A stretch of 64,000 nucleotides of DNA from Tetranychus cinnabarinus (lineage: Eukaryota > Arthropoda > Arachnida > Trombidiformes > Tetranychidae), in the NCBI GenBank assembly GCA_022266195.1, contig WHVY01000004.1, forward strand, positions 7,705,501 to 7,769,500, read 5' to 3'. This document shows, in pieces, positions 61,910 through 64,000 of the stretch. Positions within the stretch are counted from its first letter, which is position 1. Each line of letters opens with the position of its first letter. The position numbers and the translations under genes were made by a program. Below the pieces are notes generated by a model. The model did no database searches. It worked only from the letters and a program-made list of their open reading frames with translations, and was not told the DNA's origin.

Positions 61910-63949
61910 ATGCCTAGGATTACAGATGAGATAATTTCAAGTGGTGACTATGAAGCTTCGAAAGGCGATTCCCGAGAAGATTCAAACGTTTCTGGATTAT
62001 CAATCTTCACTCGACGGGATCAAGTTTTATTTATTTGTGCTCTGTGTTATGCCAACTTTGCCGAAGCCGCATGTTACTCACTTCAAGCGCCTTTCTTCCC
62101 AAGAGTCGCCGAAGAAAAAGGTGCTTCACCAGCTGTTTATGGTTTCATCTTTAGCATCCTCGAAGTTACCATTTTATTTACCTCGCCAATTTTTGGTAAA
62201 TTAGTAAGTGGAACCGTTTTCTTACCTTCTAAACCTGTCTTTAAAGATTTCAAATGACTAACTGATTATTCAACCTGCAGGTCGCATATATATCATGTAA
62301 TATTTTGATGCAATTTGGCCTCGCTGTTTCTGGACTGACAGTCATTTTATTTGGGTATGAATTTATCTCACCAGTTAAATCAATTGTTAGATTAAATCTT
62401 TTTTTCCTTCCTCAGATTTACTATTTACTTACCAAATGGAATAACTTTTATCTCAGTCTGCTTCATAATCAGAATTATCGATGGAATCGGTGTTTCTGCT
62501 AACCTTACCTCAAGCTATTCAACCATGGCTAAGCAGTTTCCTGAAAGAATCGCACTGATTTTTGTGAGTCATTTTTCAGTTTCATCCTTAACTCGTACCC
62601 AAGTGTGATCAAAGATGTATTTAAAAACTAATACAATTACAGGGTCTACTCGAAGTTGCCTTCTCTCTTGGATCAACATTAGGTCCAACTTTTGGAGGTT
62701 TACTCTACCAAATTGGTGGATATCGATTTCCATTCTTGGTTCTTGGGCTCGTTCTTTTTTCAGCGACATTCCTTAATTACTATTTTGCTCCAAAAATAGG
62801 TGAGATACTTGAATTTTATAATTTATCAAGAGAGGTAAAAAATCTAAACAGTGATTCTGAAGCATCAACTAAGCAGGCTTTTTAATTCAAGTTTTTTAGT
62901 CGATCCGATGGCATTATCAATCTTCAAGAAACTGTTTCTACTCTTAAATTGTTTAATTTGATTATTATAATCTTTTAATTATTTTGTTAAATATTTTCCT
63001 ACAGATACACCAGAAACACGACGTCCAGTTGCTTTAACCACCTTTTTGGCTGACTTTGAAACTTTGGTTGATCTCATAGGCATCTGTGTTGCTTTCATGG
63101 ATTTGGGTTTATTGAATGTTATATTAGAGCCTCATGTCCGACAATTTAATTTAGGGCCCATTTATTTAGGTCTAATTTTTGTTACCCAAAGCGTTTCCTA
63201 TGCAATTTCCAGTCCAATAATCGGATGGATTGTTGATCGAGGAGTGAGTTGAACTGCGTAAAGTATAATCTCTTAACTATTAAACTCACTTTACCCAATC
63301 TTTTCTACCAATTCAGGTTCCTCCTAAAGTGATGAGTCTCATTTGTTGTCCAATCACTTTGATCGGAGCATTATTTGTTGGCCCAATTCCAATAATTAAC
63401 ATTGAACCTAAAGTTTGGACAATCATTCTCTCCCTGGTTTTCATTGGAATAGGTGAAGCTGGTCGAGCCTTGTGTGGGTTTGTCTCCATTAAAAAAGATA
63501 CAATAACTCGAAGAGGTTTCTTTGAAAGCATTGAAACATATGGTCTTATCACAAGTACATTTCTGTCATGTACTAGCGTTGGGTACGTACAGAAGAGTGC
63601 ATTTCAAGTACTTACATGTGTACCGGTGTGTACTGTGTTAGAGCAAAAACATTAACAATCAACCTTTCTTGTTCGGATAGATATTCAATTGGACCTTCAG
63701 TTGGAGGAGTGCTTCTTGGAGCATACGACGCTCGAGTCACAACTTATTTTATGGTGGCAACAAACATCGCCATGGTGAGTTGGCAAGATTCAGCAAATGA
63801 TACATTTGAAATCTAATTTTTGTTTTATTTTCATTTCTCAGGCGATCCTGTTAGTTATAAACCTGGTTTACCGATATTGTTCAAAATCAAGTGAAAAGGA
63901 TGACACTTTAAGCTTAATTAGGAATCAAATTACCTCCAATGGCCATTAA
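61910..63949 (+). CDS. SLC18B1: MFS transporter, SLC18B1-type (vesicular polyamine)
   Basis: Eight exons join in phase: 61910-62203, 62281-62354, 62416-62563, 62643-62799, 63005-63243, 63317-63582, 63681-63774 and 63842-63949. They give 459 residues, matching the ~456 of human SLC18B1. The protein has about 12 membrane helices in two halves. The first helix contains CYSLQAPFFPRVAEEKGAS, followed by IFGKLVAYISCNI at the helix 2/3 loop. Family patterns GSTLGPTFGGLLYQIGGY and GYSIGPSVGGVLLGAYD mark helices 5 and 11. SLC18B1 is a proton-coupled vesicular polyamine carrier of the drug:H+ antiporter type; this role is inferred by family. The N-terminus of ~35 residues is acidic and cytosolic. No breaks; all splice sites are GT..AG. 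Confidence 0.92.
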
Positions 63950-64000
63950 CTTAATTTTATTTTTCACTTCAAATTTGATCAAATTGTAATCCAATTTCAA

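Noticed and set aside
1..64000. tRNA, rRNA or CRISPR features
   Set aside because: A read-through for T-loop and cloverleaf signatures, rRNA motifs and regularly spaced repeats gave nothing convincing. A covariance-model scan was not possible here.

Overview
This window is eukaryotic and comes from a compact, AT-rich animal genome. Genes have short GT..AG introns, mostly 55-150 bases, and TATCGATA elements occur. The gene content points to a plant-feeding chelicerate, most likely a spider mite close to Tetranychus. The main grounds are a cytosolic, bacterial-type UDP-glycosyltransferase without signal peptide or membrane anchor, and a tandem array of fast-evolving 7-TM gustatory-type receptors. 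The organism is an inference. All exon joins below were built by hand from splice motifs, reading phase and homology.

Layout. (1) 0-5.3 kb: one intact UGT gene (minus strand) in a large, nearly perfect inverted repeat whose other arm holds a truncated, stop-containing UGT copy, plus an older tandem repeat containing UGT scraps. (2) 5.9-7.4 kb: a three-CAP-Gly (CLIP-like) pseudogene. (3) 7.5-8.0 kb: TAX1BP3/TIP-1, a single-PDZ protein. (4) 8.9-13.6 kb: an unrecognised secreted or membrane-anchored 819-residue protein with a vWA-like core; its first intron carries a MITE with a clear 7-bp target duplication. (5) 15.2-18.8 kb: IFT88. (6) 19.7-21.5 kb: an RNF126/RNF115-type RING ubiquitin ligase. 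(7) 23.3-25.5 kb: a Codanin-1 homologue in one exon. (8) 26.2-38.1 kb: six intact gustatory-type receptor genes in mixed orientation. Receptor relics, a duplicated piece of the Codanin-1 3' end and a second MITE record how the array grew. (9) 38.5-39.9 kb: a coiled-coil protein. (10) 41.2-58.6 kb: a 1,334-residue, mostly disordered protein with a LURAP/FAM89-like motif split by a 12-kb intron; that intron holds four TATCGATA sites within 73 bp. (11) 61.9-63.9 kb: a complete eight-exon SLC18B1-type MFS transporter.

The housekeeping genes (TAX1BP3, IFT88, RNF126-like, Codanin-1, SLC18B1) form no operon or pathway. The environmentally responsive families, UGT for detoxification and receptors for contact chemosensation, are where duplication, inversion, gene conversion and pseudogenes concentrate. 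No CRISPR array, rRNA or tRNA gene was recognised.
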